A stretch of 64,000 bases of DNA. Origin: Polytrichum commune. Its lineage: Eukaryota > Streptophyta > Polytrichopsida > Polytrichales > Polytrichaceae. A program made the position numbers and the translations under genes. The DNA is taken from the NCBI GenBank assembly GCA_950295325.1, contig OX485808.1, forward strand, positions 9,800,501-9,864,500, written 5' to 3'. Shown here piece after piece: positions 36,487 to 47,501 of this stretch. Each line of letters opens with the position of its first letter. The first letter of the stretch is position 1. The notes under the pieces are model-generated. The model was not told the origin of the DNA. It saw only the letters and a list, made by a program, of their open reading frames with translations, and made no database searches.

Positions 36487-36990
36487 AAACTATCCTCGGG
36501 TGTACCTTGGGTTACCTCGGGTCCGCCCCAGTGACGCTGGTACGCATGCCGCGGCCGCGGCCGCAGAGCTTAGCCCTGTGCCGCTGACGGGGACCGCCGT
36601 GCCGTTACCGCTGCCGAGGCTGCCGCTAGCGTGACGTTTCCCGCCATGCCGCTGCCTCCGCCGCGACCATCCGTGTCCCACTATGCCGCTGCCGCAGACG
36701 CTTCCCGCCAACGTACCTCCCCGAGAGGCCGGGGGTGTCAGAGCTTCCCCTCGCTTCGTTCCCCTCTGCTTCATCTTTCGTTCGTCTCCGGAGAGCCGTT
36801 GGCCCGTCACCTTCGAACCCCTCGCTGCCCGGCCCCTGCTGCCCGAACTCATCGGTTGGGTCTCGTGGTGTTCCGGTGTCGAGCAATCACACCTTTCCTC
36901 TCAGTTTTGATGTTTTGGTGATTTTGGGTGATTCTTGTCGTCGTCGGTCGACAAGGGCTATGAAGAAGTGGAATTACCTTGAGTGACCTT
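36487..36990. other. GC-rich island
   Basis: About 450 bp of strongly GC- and CpG-rich sequence, including CCGCGGCCGCGGCCGC, sits in otherwise AT-rich DNA about 1 kb before FZR copy 2. Long frames are open on both strands with Pro/Arg/Ala-rich translations, as expected from composition alone. I do not recognise a protein. It could be an inserted element fragment or a CpG-island-like promoter segment. Confidence 0.4.
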
Positions 36991-37618
36991 TTCTGCGCCG
37001 CCTTGAGGTTTGTCGTCGACCTTCGAGCTCATTTCCGGAGGTGGGTTATCTCTAAGTTAGAAGTCGTCTTAGTTCTAGGGGATTTTTTGATGGTTTAGGT
37101 TTGCTTTCGTGGCTGAACCTTAAGGCTACATGCAAATCGTGCTTGATTATCGAGTGTCCATCGAAACGGAGTTGCAACCGGGGCTGAGGGCCTATAACCG
37201 TGTGGCGTCACACTTTGCACGTTTCGGATGGGACATGACCTAATGTGTTTCTTTCCTCCTCTTGGTCGCTTGAGTCCTGCTATCTTTCTTTTGTGTATGT
37301 ATCATCTTTTTGTTCGGTGAGCGATGGGTTGTGGCGAGGAAGTAGCGATGGCCAGCACTCAAAGCCTAGAAATTGGGCTCCCTTCACTATGTCTTTGCGC
37401 TTGAGAGTGTACTAAGTATATCTCTAAATTGGCTCCCTTGCCGTGCAGTCCATTTGCTCCGATGGTAGAGCGTTGCGGGAATTCCATGGAGGTAAGAGGG
37501 CCAATGCTGGGATGAAATGCAATACATGGTTGGAAGGTTTCAGGGAAACAATTGGATGCAAACAGAAGGTGATGGTTGCTATGGTGGTTACACCATTTGA
37601 GCCTCAGTCGAGGCAAAA

Positions 37619-37966
37619 CTAGAATAAACCCTTTTGTTGAAACCCTGACTTTGTGACATAAGCCTCCGTTTGTGAGAGGAGGCTGCCCTTGGTAGTCAAG
37701 TAATCAATTTCATTGAAGTTCAACAGTGCTTCCGGCCAATGTGAATTTCCCCACATCCCAAGCCAGCTAATGTTACACCGTGGCCTGATTATATCATTAC
37801 CACCTGCAAGGGCCACCATGCGGATGAATGAGTCCCATGTGGTACTTTGATAGTAGCAGCATGGGTCAGCAACATCTGTGATTTCCCGGATCATTTTGGA
37901 AGTCACCGAAGGTGTTGTCATAAAGCTCAATTTTAGCACCACAGACGACAAGCATGCGAATTGCAT
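37619..37966 (-). pseudogene. Possible GDSL esterase/lipase C-terminal remnant
   Basis: On the minus strand, pieces resembling the end of plant GDSL esterases appear in order but in different frames: a block reading E-L-Y-D-N-T-F, then D-V-A-D-P-C-C, a Cys, then W-x-G-N-S-H-W-P-E-A, comparable to the family's W-D-G-x-H-x-x-E-A block with the catalytic His. Frame changes are needed between the pieces and the catalytic Ser block is absent. The remnant stops just short of the FZR copy 2 leader. This is a tentative motif-based reading. Confidence 0.25.
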
Positions 37967-38050
37967 TGGAAATCTTTAGTTCTCTTTGGATAGAGGACTT
38001 CGCCTGCGCAGTTTAGTGCACAGACGGGTGAATGCCAAGTACTGGATACA

Positions 38051-39640
38051 ATGGAAGGAGTATCCAGCAGAGATAATGGAGATGGACAACAGAGCCGAGG
38101 TGTTGGAGCTGCTCGCTCGCTCAATTTACCTTCTAGCATGTCACGGGACACTCTGCACCTTGACACTATTGCCCGGCGAACATGGCAGGGGCAGTCACCC
38201 GAGTCTCCTGTGAAGCGGTCTTTGAACAGCATTGGTGCGGGGAGCACCTCGTCGCCAACTCGGACGTCGTATAGTGACAGGTTCATTCCTAGCCGGTCGA
38301 GCTCAAATTTGACGGGTTTTGCTCTCCTCGATCGGTCTCCCTCTGGGGCCAACATTGCACAAGGGAGCGATGGTAGAGAAGATAGTGCAGCTGCTTATTC
38401 GATGTTGTTGCGGTCTGAGCTTTTTGGGCAGGAGGCGAATTCGCCAGTGACTCCGGAAAAAACAATGGGGTTAGGGGGAAGGGACGCAATGCGGTCACCC
38501 ATCAGCCCGTCATCATCGGTGTGCAGGAATTTGTTCAGATTCAAGAGCGAGACTCGACCCAGCACGGGGAACACGAGGCCGGAGAGCCCTTACGCCATGT
38601 CTCCTGTTGGGTTAGGTGGTCCCTTAGGAGGGACCACCATGTCCCCGAGAAAAGTTCCAAGAAAAATTGCGAGGTCACCATACAAGGTGCTGGATGCCCC
38701 TGCCTTGCAAGACGATTTCTACCTGAATCTGGTGGATTGGTCATCTCACAATGTGCTCGCAGTGGGATTGGGCACATGTGTTTACTTATGGAGTGCGTGC
38801 ACGAGCAAGGTGACGAAGCTCTGCGACCTGGGTCCTTCAGATAGTGTTTGCTCCGTGGGGTGGACGCAAAGAGGCACATACCTTGCGGTGGGCACGCATT
38901 CGGGTGAAGTCCAGCTATGGGATGCTACGAAATGCAGGAAAGTGCGGACCATGGGAGGCCATCGCACGAGAGTGGGGACGCTCGCATGGAGCTCCCACAT
39001 TTTGTCATCCGGCAGCCGGGACCGAAACATTCTGCAACGGGACGTGCGAGCGTCGGAGGATTTCGTGAACAAGCTTGTGGGTCACAAGTCGGAGGTTTGC
39101 GGGTTGAAGTGGTCATACGACGATCGGGAGCTTGCATCCGGAGGAAACGACAACCAGCTGTTCGTGTGGAACCAGCAATCGACACAACCCGTGGTGAAGT
39201 TCAGCGAACACACGGCAGCAGTGAAGGCGATCGCATGGTCTCCACATCAACACGGGCTATTAGCCTCAGGCGGAGGCACAGCCGACCGGTGCATAAGGTT
39301 CTGGAACAGCGCCACAAGCACACCATTGAATTGCTACGATACCGGGAGCCAAGTTTGCAATCTGGTATGGTCGAAGAATGTAAATGAGCTGGTGAGCACA
39401 CATGGGTACTCACAAAATCAAATAATCGTTTGGAGATATCCAACGATGTCGAAGCTGGCCACTCTGACTGGACACACGATGCGAGTGTTGTATTTGGCCA
39501 TCTCTCCCGACGGCCAAACAATTGTGACAGGAGCTGGCGATGAAACACTTCGATTCTGGAATGTTTTTCCTTCTCCAAAGTCCCAGAGCGCTGTTCGTGA
39601 TACGGGAGTGTGGTCGCTGGGGCGCACCCACATACGATAA
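38051..39640 (+). CDS. FZR: Fizzy-related APC/C activator (CCS52A type), copy 2
   Basis: Encodes a 529-residue paralogue of the protein at 24095, about 14 kb away in the same orientation. It has the same architecture: C-box D-R-F-I-P-S-R near residue 76, the ELFG and N-L-F-R-F-K blocks, a seven-bladed WD40 propeller and the terminal Ile-Arg. The N-terminal ~190 residues differ at many positions and include a three-residue net length difference. After the Met-Ser-Pro-Arg-Lys block only one residue differs (His here, Asn in copy 1, in the G-T-x-S-G-E-V strand). It is a single exon starting at a true ATG. The gene looks functional; divided or redundant expression of the two copies is possible but not visible in the sequence. 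Confidence 0.96.
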   Translation: MEGVSSRDNGDGQQSRGVGAARSLNLPSSMSRDTLHLDTIARRTWQGQSPESPVKRSLNSIGAGSTSSPTRTSYSDRFIPSRSSSNLTGFALLDRSPSGANIAQGSDGREDSAAAYSMLLRSELFGQEANSPVTPEKTMGLGGRDAMRSPISPSSSVCRNLFRFKSETRPSTGNTRPESPYAMSPVGLGGPLGGTTMSPRKVPRKIARSPYKVLDAPALQDDFYLNLVDWSSHNVLAVGLGTCVYLWSACTSKVTKLCDLGPSDSVCSVGWTQRGTYLAVGTHSGEVQLWDATKCRKVRTMGGHRTRVGTLAWSSHILSSGSRDRNILQRDVRASEDFVNKLVGHKSEVCGLKWSYDDRELASGGNDNQLFVWNQQSTQPVVKFSEHTAAVKAIAWSPHQHGLLASGGGTADRCIRFWNSATSTPLNCYDTGSQVCNLVWSKNVNELVSTHGYSQNQIIVWRYPTMSKLATLTGHTMRVLYLAISPDGQTIVTGAGDETLRFWNVFPSPKSQSAVRDTGVWSLGRTHIR

Positions 39641-42250
39641 GCTTAGCCCAAGAAGACGGGCTCTTTCCCTCAACCCCCCAATGCTTCCTTGCATCCCAGA
39701 GGTAGCTTCTGATGGCGGTATAAAGATTTTCGGCAACTTAAGGTCAGGTTAGTGGAGTAATTAGGTGGTAGATGAGAAATTGCAGCCCCTAATTCTTGCA
39801 GCGGCAGGGTAAGTCAGTCATTCCCAGCACGCTAAAACAAAGTCAGATCCATAGCTGCATTGTGATATATTCGGCCCTAGCAGTAAGCAGCTGTGTCTCT
39901 CCAAGAAGTGATGATATTGGGGCAGGGTTAACTCCTGGTTCTCAATCCCATGAATGTCACCATTTTATTCAACTGGTACAAACCTCACTCAGGTGGCATT
40001 GAGGATCATAAATGTCCTTTTTGCGCTTCACAAGTCAGACCAGGTGTGACGTCAACTCAGTTTTCTTCTCGTTCGGTTATGGAGAATGAGTGTCTGTTGT
40101 GATGCTTATCTCAGGGCTCTCTCTCTATTAGCTTGGTTTTGTAAAATAAACGCTTGACATGCTAATAGGGAGAGATTCTTGAGTTTATTGAATATCTTAT
40201 TTTAAAAATCTCCCCCTCTGTGGATATTCAAATCTAAGAGCCAAAGTGGTGATGTTTTTACTGTATATCACAGGTCTAAAGCTTACAGGAGTGTCTTTGT
40301 GAGGAAATGGAGTTCCGGGATGCTTTCTCGTACACTTGGGAGGAGGTATTGCATTTCATCTTTGAATAGGTTAAGAGACCTGCAGAGGGTAGTAAATTTT
40401 ATACCAGATATCCACAAGCATGTGTTGGCTGTGGTTATGAAGCATGGTGTCTCCGTGGCTTGTAATATATATCCAGTTTGCTAGATTATGGTGTATATGA
40501 GCATTCCCATGGATCTAGAATTGGTTGTGTGAGAAATTCAAAGGTGAAATTGTTACTTACTGCCATGCATGGACAGTTAATCAATGGTGGTTCATTAAGG
40601 TTCCCTATAGTATTTTCCTTTTAGCACAGTTTGAATGAAAGACCGATATCTTTTTGTTTGTATTCAGGTACTGTTCTTCAATGACAAGGCTCGTGTGGTA
40701 TCTGTGTGAACTGGGCAAGCAGCCTTATATATGTTATAAATATATAAATATTTATATATGTTCGTTATGGGTTTGCATTTTATGGTAGCCACAGCTGGTG
40801 ACGACCAATTGCGACTTGAGAGATCCTAATTTTATTTGAAGATATTACACTGAATTGCAGATGCAGCTGTAAGTGAACTAATATGTGGTGTCAGTAGAGA
40901 TAGCTCAACGAATAAGTGTATGGTGGGCATGATGATGATACTCCAATTGAAAATGACACGTTTGAAACCAAGTTAGCCTGTTAACCTTGCATCAAACATT
41001 GGCAGTCGTCATTTCTCCCTGAAACTGCGAAAGGCCTCTGGTGCAAGCGTAAGGGTGCAATTTCAATACTGAGTTCAATGCCCTGTGCTATGAATGGGGA
41101 GATCTGACCTTTAGTTACAAATGGACCGGTTGAGTTTGAGAAATAGCTTGTTCAAGTTCCAAAACTTGAATGCACCATTCATTTTAGAGGAATCTGTGGA
41201 ATGTACCTTAAATTATGTCAATAAAGAAATTCCGAAAGGAAATCAACATGTGACTGGTTGGATTTGGAAACAATAAGTTAGACGTGTGTTATTCAGATAC
41301 TTTCCTCTCTCCACCCACTTCTCGACACGCAATTAGTGCAAGATGATTAGCAAATCCAAGATGTGCCCATAGCCATCTGCCTCAAATTTTTGGAACTCTT
41401 GAATATCTTGTTCATTATCAATGTGAATATTCTCACGCTCATGAAGTGGTCGTATTGGTCCCCCCAATTATGTTGACTTTTGAACCCTGGATAATTAGCA
41501 TGTCATGAGCACGCAGTCCAATCTCCTTTGAACACATGTCTCTTGGTAGCCGTTCTTAGGTTCCCACGTAACCACATACTACTCAAACTTCGGTGTCCAG
41601 ATTATTGCTATGTTTGATTCCGGCACGCCTACATTAGGATCTTGACCGATTTTGCCTAAACCTTCCTGCCACCATCCTGTCGGTTACATTTGTAATTTTC
41701 AGAGCCATCGACCGTTGCACTTTCCCACGTTAAAAATTGAATAAAATGTGTAATTATAATGATCTTCATGGAAATGCAGTATAACGACTCTTCAGTGCAG
41801 GTTTCCGGTATGCTTCCTTAACAGAACGCGTGTGAACTTCTTAATAAAAAATCAAGGACCCCTTCCTGGGCAAACCACAAGTCATCACAACTGCTCCTGT
41901 GTCCGAACTGCAGACTTCAATGGCACCTCTGTGTGCTAAGATTTGCGGTTAATCAATACTGTCGACCTTTTTGCAATAATGCTTTCCTAAACCCTAAACC
42001 CCAAACCCTTCATACATTTTTTTGATGCAGATTAAGGAAAAGCTTAATAGTCGACAACCCAAAACACAGTATATCATCGCAATGTCAGATGTCTGCTTGT
42101 ACGATAGCAGAGTACTGTCAGATAGATCACGAGGGCCGATTTCCAGAATGAGGAGATTCATCATGTGCCAGTGACTCAGATGCCAATCTTTGTAGAGTTA
42201 CAAGGAGAAATCTTTATGTGGACAGTTAAGGTTAAATCAATCTGACTACA
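39641..42250. other. FZR copy 2 3' flank, then gene-free DNA with R3 and R1 copies
   Basis: The first ~320 bp match the 3' flank of copy 1 in diverged form. No further gene is supported. An R3 copy lies at about 41105-41285 and a minus-strand R1 copy at about 41325-41620. An AT-rich TATATAAATA patch lies at 40730-40765. Confidence 0.5.
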
Positions 42251-42254
42251 ATAA

Positions 42255-42740
42255 TTAAGAGTACCACAAAAGTTCAGACACCTTCAAGATAATTATGGAG
42301 CAAAAACAGTAAAGATTGCCGCAGCTAGCTGTACTAAATTGGTCGCAAAAACCGTCGCAACATACACTATAATCTGAGACACAACTATAACCGACAATGA
42401 TCTCTACATGCTTAGCAATGCACTCCGTCTCTATGTTGCGGCGCTCATCTGTCGAGAACAGCACGATTGATATAACCTACACAGCCAGGACTCTGCCAAT
42501 GATTACATAATTAATGTATAGTGTATTTCGGATTGAAGATGGAGCGTTTACAAGTGAAGCAAGTGCAAGTTTACCCTCATACCCTCGAGCATCAATGTCA
42601 CAACATATACTATAATCTGACACACAACTATTACCTACAATGAAACTAGTAAATTTCGGCTGGATTGAAGGTGGAGCGTTTACAAGTGGAACATCTGCAA
42701 ACACCCTAATATCCTGCAAGCATCACCAAAGAGATATTTT
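42255..42740 (-). repeat. Tandem repeats downstream of the His/Pro-rich secreted protein gene
   Basis: Two motifs alternate. GGAGCGTTTACAAGTG occurs near 42541 and 42672. A block with CAACATA(C/T)ACTATAATCTGA and CACAACTAT occurs near 42360 and 42601. The arrangement suggests a repeated unit of about 130-240 bp in two or more diverged copies in the 3' flank of the gene at 42770-43150. Function unknown. Confidence 0.5.
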
Positions 42741-42769
42741 GACTGATCCACCAAAGAGATTTTTTGGAC

Positions 42770-43150
42770 TTAGGGTCCAAAGCTGAGTGGAGAGGAAGCA
42801 GGGCTGCCCTCAGGAACCAAGCCTCGATCGGCAACACTCGGTCCGTAAACTGGAGGGTTAACAATTGCAGGAGGTGGTGATGGAGGCGAGCTGCAATCAG
42901 CGCCAGCACGTAGGTGTCGGTGTGATCTGTGTGGGTGAGGACCTGGGGCAGGAGCATGATCATGATCTCCTGGGAAGAATCTATGGTGATGAGGAGCTCC
43001 TGCAGGGACGAGGTGGAATCCACGGTCTCTCGCCTCCACTGATCCGATGGTTGAAGAGTCCACGGATATGAACACCAGCAATATCCAAACCAGCACTGCC
43101 GCCTTCACTGTGTAATTGTTGCTCCTACCCTTGAAATTCATGAAAGCCAT
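42770..43150 (-). CDS. Small secreted His/Pro-rich protein
   Basis: Encodes 126 residues from a true ATG. Residues about 15-40 form a hydrophobic signal peptide (V-L-V-W-I-L-L-V-F-I-S core) with a likely cleavage after S-V-E-A. The mature part is rich in His and Pro (H-D-H-A-P-A-P-G-P-H-P-H) followed by S-S-P-P-S-P-P-P and other A-P/S-P dipeptides, the context in which plant hydroxyprolines are glycosylated. There is one Cys and no enzymatic domain. It resembles short cell-wall Pro-rich or arabinogalactan-type peptides, but I cannot name a family. The His clusters could bind metal, which is inference. It lies 4.9 kb from a second secreted Pro-rich gene on the same strand. Confidence 0.6.
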   Translation of the reverse strand: MAFMNFKGRSNNYTVKAAVLVWILLVFISVDSSTIGSVEARDRGFHLVPAGAPHHHRFFPGDHDHAPAPGPHPHRSHRHLRAGADCSSPPSPPPAIVNPPVYGPSVADRGLVPEGSPASSPLSFGP

Positions 43151-46100
43151 GGTTGAGTTGAACAGATCAAGATTGTCGACGCCGGATGATGGTCAAGTCT
43201 GCAAACTTTAATTCAATGTCGATTCGGAATGTCTCCGTGAAACATACACAAGAGGATTAACCTGTGCCACGACTGAGGAATAAATTGTCAGTTATTTCGC
43301 TTCAATGGGCTCAGAGGCGAACTTGTTGAACTTGAACAAAGCAACGTTGCAGAACAATTTCAGATGCTAAAGTTGCAGAGTTTTGATCAAATTTCCTCTG
43401 TGCTCCTCTGATCAGGTCTACTTGAATACTGAAACTTCATGGATGGACACAAAATTAAAGAATGAGTTAGCTGCACGACTCAGGTGTAATGATACTTGGC
43501 CAGTGGTACCGGGTAGCTCGCAGCTCAATATGAGTAGAGCAGTTGTGATGAGTTGGGTTATGTCTGGCAGGTGGATTTATACTAGCTTATACATGAACAG
43601 GTCATGGAGCAGTTCTAATGAATTTGCTTTCACATTGAGGCGCTTGATCGTGTGATTTGTAACATTCGGTTCAATTTGCATATTACGGCCGCCGCTTGTT
43701 ACAAGTAAAAGACATTGATGATGGGTGATACAATTAATTTAGCTGTTGAATTTGACTCTCCCTTCAGTCTAGATATAACGTCAGTGCTTGACAAATGGTG
43801 TAAGTACGGTACATGGGATTTGATTGCTGTGGATTTCTTTGACCCAATGGTTGAAACTTATAACTTTTGAAAAAATTGGCAAACCCATAAGGACACATTT
43901 GAAATATCGACATCGTGTGCTTCAGCTATGATTAATGAGAGTTGAGGTTTCTTTGTGATCTAGAGTTACAGTTACTCAGTTTGGGGGGGGGGAGGGGGGG
44001 AGGAAATCAAGTTTTGGGTTTTCTGACATTGGTCACTTGAGAAAATTAGTGAACTTGGCACGTCGAGGATACCGACTAAGACAAGTTGAGGAGAAAGCAG
44101 GAACCTATAGTATTAGTCAAACTGAGGACATTTGAAGGTCATCTGCCAACACAAGGAGGAGTCGATTACAAAGTACTGAAGCACACTTTTGCATTGTCTG
44201 TAAGACATTTGACGCTAATGAATTAGATCGATGCAACCAATATTTCAACCCTGGGGTTTGAAAGGTGTACAATCGTTTTGTTCAAACCAAAAAAATGTAA
44301 TGGGAGGGCCTCTGTGTACAAGTTATACTAAGACCACCAAGGGAGCACGATTCACTATATCCAACAAATGGAACTGAAATAGTGCCAAATTTTACAAGAA
44401 TTAATGATTAAATCTCGTCTCTTCAGCTAATATATATTTGAGTGACTAGCACCGAGTCCGTGAAGGAATGATGTTAGGCTTTTCAATCGGAACTGTTCCC
44501 CGAATATGAGACAAATTGTAGGATCGGCTGAATTTGCAAAACTTACGGAGGGACATGAAATCCAGATCGTGGCAACAGGTAATAAAGCTAGATTTATGCA
44601 CGACTTTCGGTGGAGCTTAGCTATGATGAGGTTGTCTCACCGCAACGGCGATTATTTTAATTTTAAAACTTTTTTAGCCTTTTTGTTACCTCCGTGAGAT
44701 TTTGCTATCTGATCATGAGCGTGATCTACTGCATGCAAATTGGTTTATGAAAAACTGGCTCACAGTATACATTCGAGTAGGAAATTTTGTCAACAACATT
44801 AATGATGAGATTACTGTTGTACCCTGTACGGCGTGACCAAGAGTTTCACTTTCTACACAAGAAAGGTTGTGTTTGAACTGCTCATTGAAAGATGATTTAT
44901 ATCAAGGTAATAAAATATGGGGATTTTTTTATCTTATTAGTTTTATGCATTTTAGACGTAAAAACTCAAAATATAAATGATTAGGACCAGGTTCTGGTCC
45001 AGACTTAATAGTAATAAAATCCAGTGTAAAGGTGACCTCAGTATCCAACTTGATGGGGTCATTTTGACTGATGCTCTATATGTATTTTACAGCCTTACGG
45101 ATCCATCTGATGATCTCAGATTTCAACTTTCCTGTACTTCAAAATAGTGAGGCTATGATTGAAACGATGATGCAAGCAGTAACACTTACTTGTGCAGCCG
45201 GAATGAAAGAGTTCACATGTATTTTAGGATTCAGACCGAATTATAGTCTAGATTTCTCAAACAAATAACAGAAGGTATAAATTTGAGGAGGCAGGTAATT
45301 CCAATTGCAGGTCACTACAACAGCCAAATTGGTTTGCAGGTGCACAATGCAAATCAAGAACAAAGGTCTAGTTCGGAATCATCTCTAAGTTAAGTTAATG
45401 ATGTTTGCATTTTGTTGCTGCTCTCTATGAAGATCTTCTCTAATTCGTGTATACTATCACCCTAAAATGCAAGTAGCAGGTCGCACAATAGGGACTAAGG
45501 TAGATGGGTCTTAAGTGGCTACTTTTCTCTATCAGACCCCTAGATTTGATCAGTATGTGGTTCCGTGAGGATCAAAGAGCAAACATCATAAAGACACATG
45601 TTTAAACGAGATTGGACTATGCCTTCAAATATGAATAACTACTCTATACTCAATAGTGAACACATTTGGGAGGACCTATGTATCTAGTTAACGAATCAAC
45701 AAACATGCTTTTTCGATAACTATAATTACATCAGGGGAGGTCCAATTTTCAATCCAATTTTTGCAGATGTTTCATCTTAGATATGCTAGTGCAAATTGAG
45801 TTTTTTTTTTTGTGTGTAAATTGGTAGAAGTTGGAGAACATGAAAAAGGAACCACATACCTTATTCCATTAAGACAAACATATGTAAAATTAATCACCTA
45901 GTTATACCTTGCATGAAAAGTACGTCACAATGCAAACAATATGTAAGGTAGACAAACCTAATTCCAACATAGCAATAATTTGGACACCTATATTTGAGTG
46001 GTATGTGGTAAGGTGTGGATCTAAGAACATACATTAAAAAGACATCTCCAAGACATCATGTGTTTAAAAGAGATTGGACTACGTGCTCAAAATATGCGAA

Positions 46101-46437
46101 CCATTCGAGGCTCAATGGTCAACATGATTGGCTGGACTCATATGACCACGTAATGAGCATGAGAATTTTCACTTTGATAATGATTAAGATTTTTATACGA
46201 GCTCCAAAAATTATGAGGCAAATGGCTGCAAGCACGATTTGGATTGGATAATCATCTGGCACTAATTGCATGTTTTATATCCTATAAGAAGTGGGTGCAA
46301 AGAAAAATATCTGAATAACACACATCTACCAAGCTAGAGATTATTGCAATGTAAAATGGTTTGCAGTTTAGTTCCAAAATGGCTATACAAGATCTTCAAT
46401 TGCAACTAGGATTAACTGGCCGTAATCCAAAGACAGC

Positions 46438-46439
<2 letters not shown>
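43151..46439. other. No gene seen; R1 copies and a poly-G tract
   Basis: The upstream flank of the secreted-protein gene lies at the left. A G-rich tract is at 43982-44000. R1 copies are at about 45535-45800 and 45960-46300. Short frames at 43383-43655 and 44506-44697 have no recognisable motif. Confidence 0.45.

Positions 46440-46480
<41 letters not shown>
46440..46480. repeat. AT dinucleotide microsatellite
   Basis: About 40 bases of uninterrupted AT at the left edge of a tandem-repeat block. Confidence 0.95.
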
Positions 46481-46482
<2 letters not shown>

Positions 46483-47095
46483 ACTGCAGCTGCAGGAAAT
46501 TTGCAAAATCTGTTTGATACCAACCAGTGTTTCCAGCGGCATTAATTTGACTTCATACAATGTGCTCAATTTCTAGAACCTGGAAAGGATCACAACCATG
46601 ATCAAATGGGTATAATCGTAACCCTGAATTGATAATAATATGCATCTAGTGCAGCTGCAGAAAAATTGTAAGATCGATCTGTTTGATGCATGCCAACCGG
46701 TGTCCAGCAATGACAGTATAATGTGCTCAATTATTAGAACCTGAAATGGAATAGAAGCAGTATCTCGGCATAAATATCCTAACCCATCATTTTATATGCA
46801 TCTCCTGCAGCAGCAGAAAAATTGCGAGATTTTTTCGTACACCAACCGGTGTGTCTAGCGGCATCGATCATTTCATACATTGTGCTCATTCAAACCTGAA
46901 AATTAAGGGTACAAGCAATATGAAATGGGCTCAATCCTAATCCATCAATCCATATGGATCAGTCTACATGAAATCTATATGCAAAAGCAGAAAACAAAAA
47001 AAATAAAAAATTGTTTGATATATACCAACCAGCTAGAGATGTATCCAGCGGTGACATTTCATACAATGTGCTCATAAATTAGAACCTGTAAAGAA
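46481..47095 (-). repeat. Four diverged ~150-170-bp tandem repeats
   Basis: Four successive units share, on the plus strand, CTGCAGC(T/A)GCAGAAAAATTG-like sequence, then ACCAACC(G/A)GTGT, CCAGCGGCAT, TTTCATACAATGTGCTCA and finally AGAACCTG. The starts are near 46482, 46650, 46800 and 46965. On the minus strand each unit begins CAGGTTCTAA, which resembles a splice acceptor, and the array lies 0.4 kb downstream of the Pro-rich gene at 47502-48026. No frame is conserved across units. It could be a repeated 3' UTR or intron segment. Confidence 0.75.
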
Positions 47096-47501
47096 AAATA
47101 ACAATTAATCTGCTTACGCCACACCGACGAGTACCATCCGTCGACTTTAATGTGCTAGCATGAATGGAACTCTCACAAGCTCTCACAATGCGAAGTAGCT
47201 GGATTTTATACTAAAATTATTCTTCCTGGAGGCTAGGTAATTATACTCCAACAACAACACTTTGCTGTAATATTAGTCTGAGAAAGTCATCAACCTCCTT
47301 TACATCACACGATATTTCAGTAGCCTGATCCATATCCCGGTGTTACGATGGGATTCGGTGGCCAAACTCATCATTTGCAAATCACAAAGGTCAAAATTTA
47401 GCTGTCCAGAACTGTTCTCTCTCTCTCTCTCTAGATATATATGATCTTGTATAAGCTGATGATCAAGATGATTGATTCAGTGAATCGCCTACTTACATTC
47501 C

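Noticed and set aside
36490-36921. Four long overlapping frames on both strands in the GC-rich island
   Set aside because: GC-rich DNA has few stop codons. The translations are compositionally biased and no frame shows a recognisable domain.
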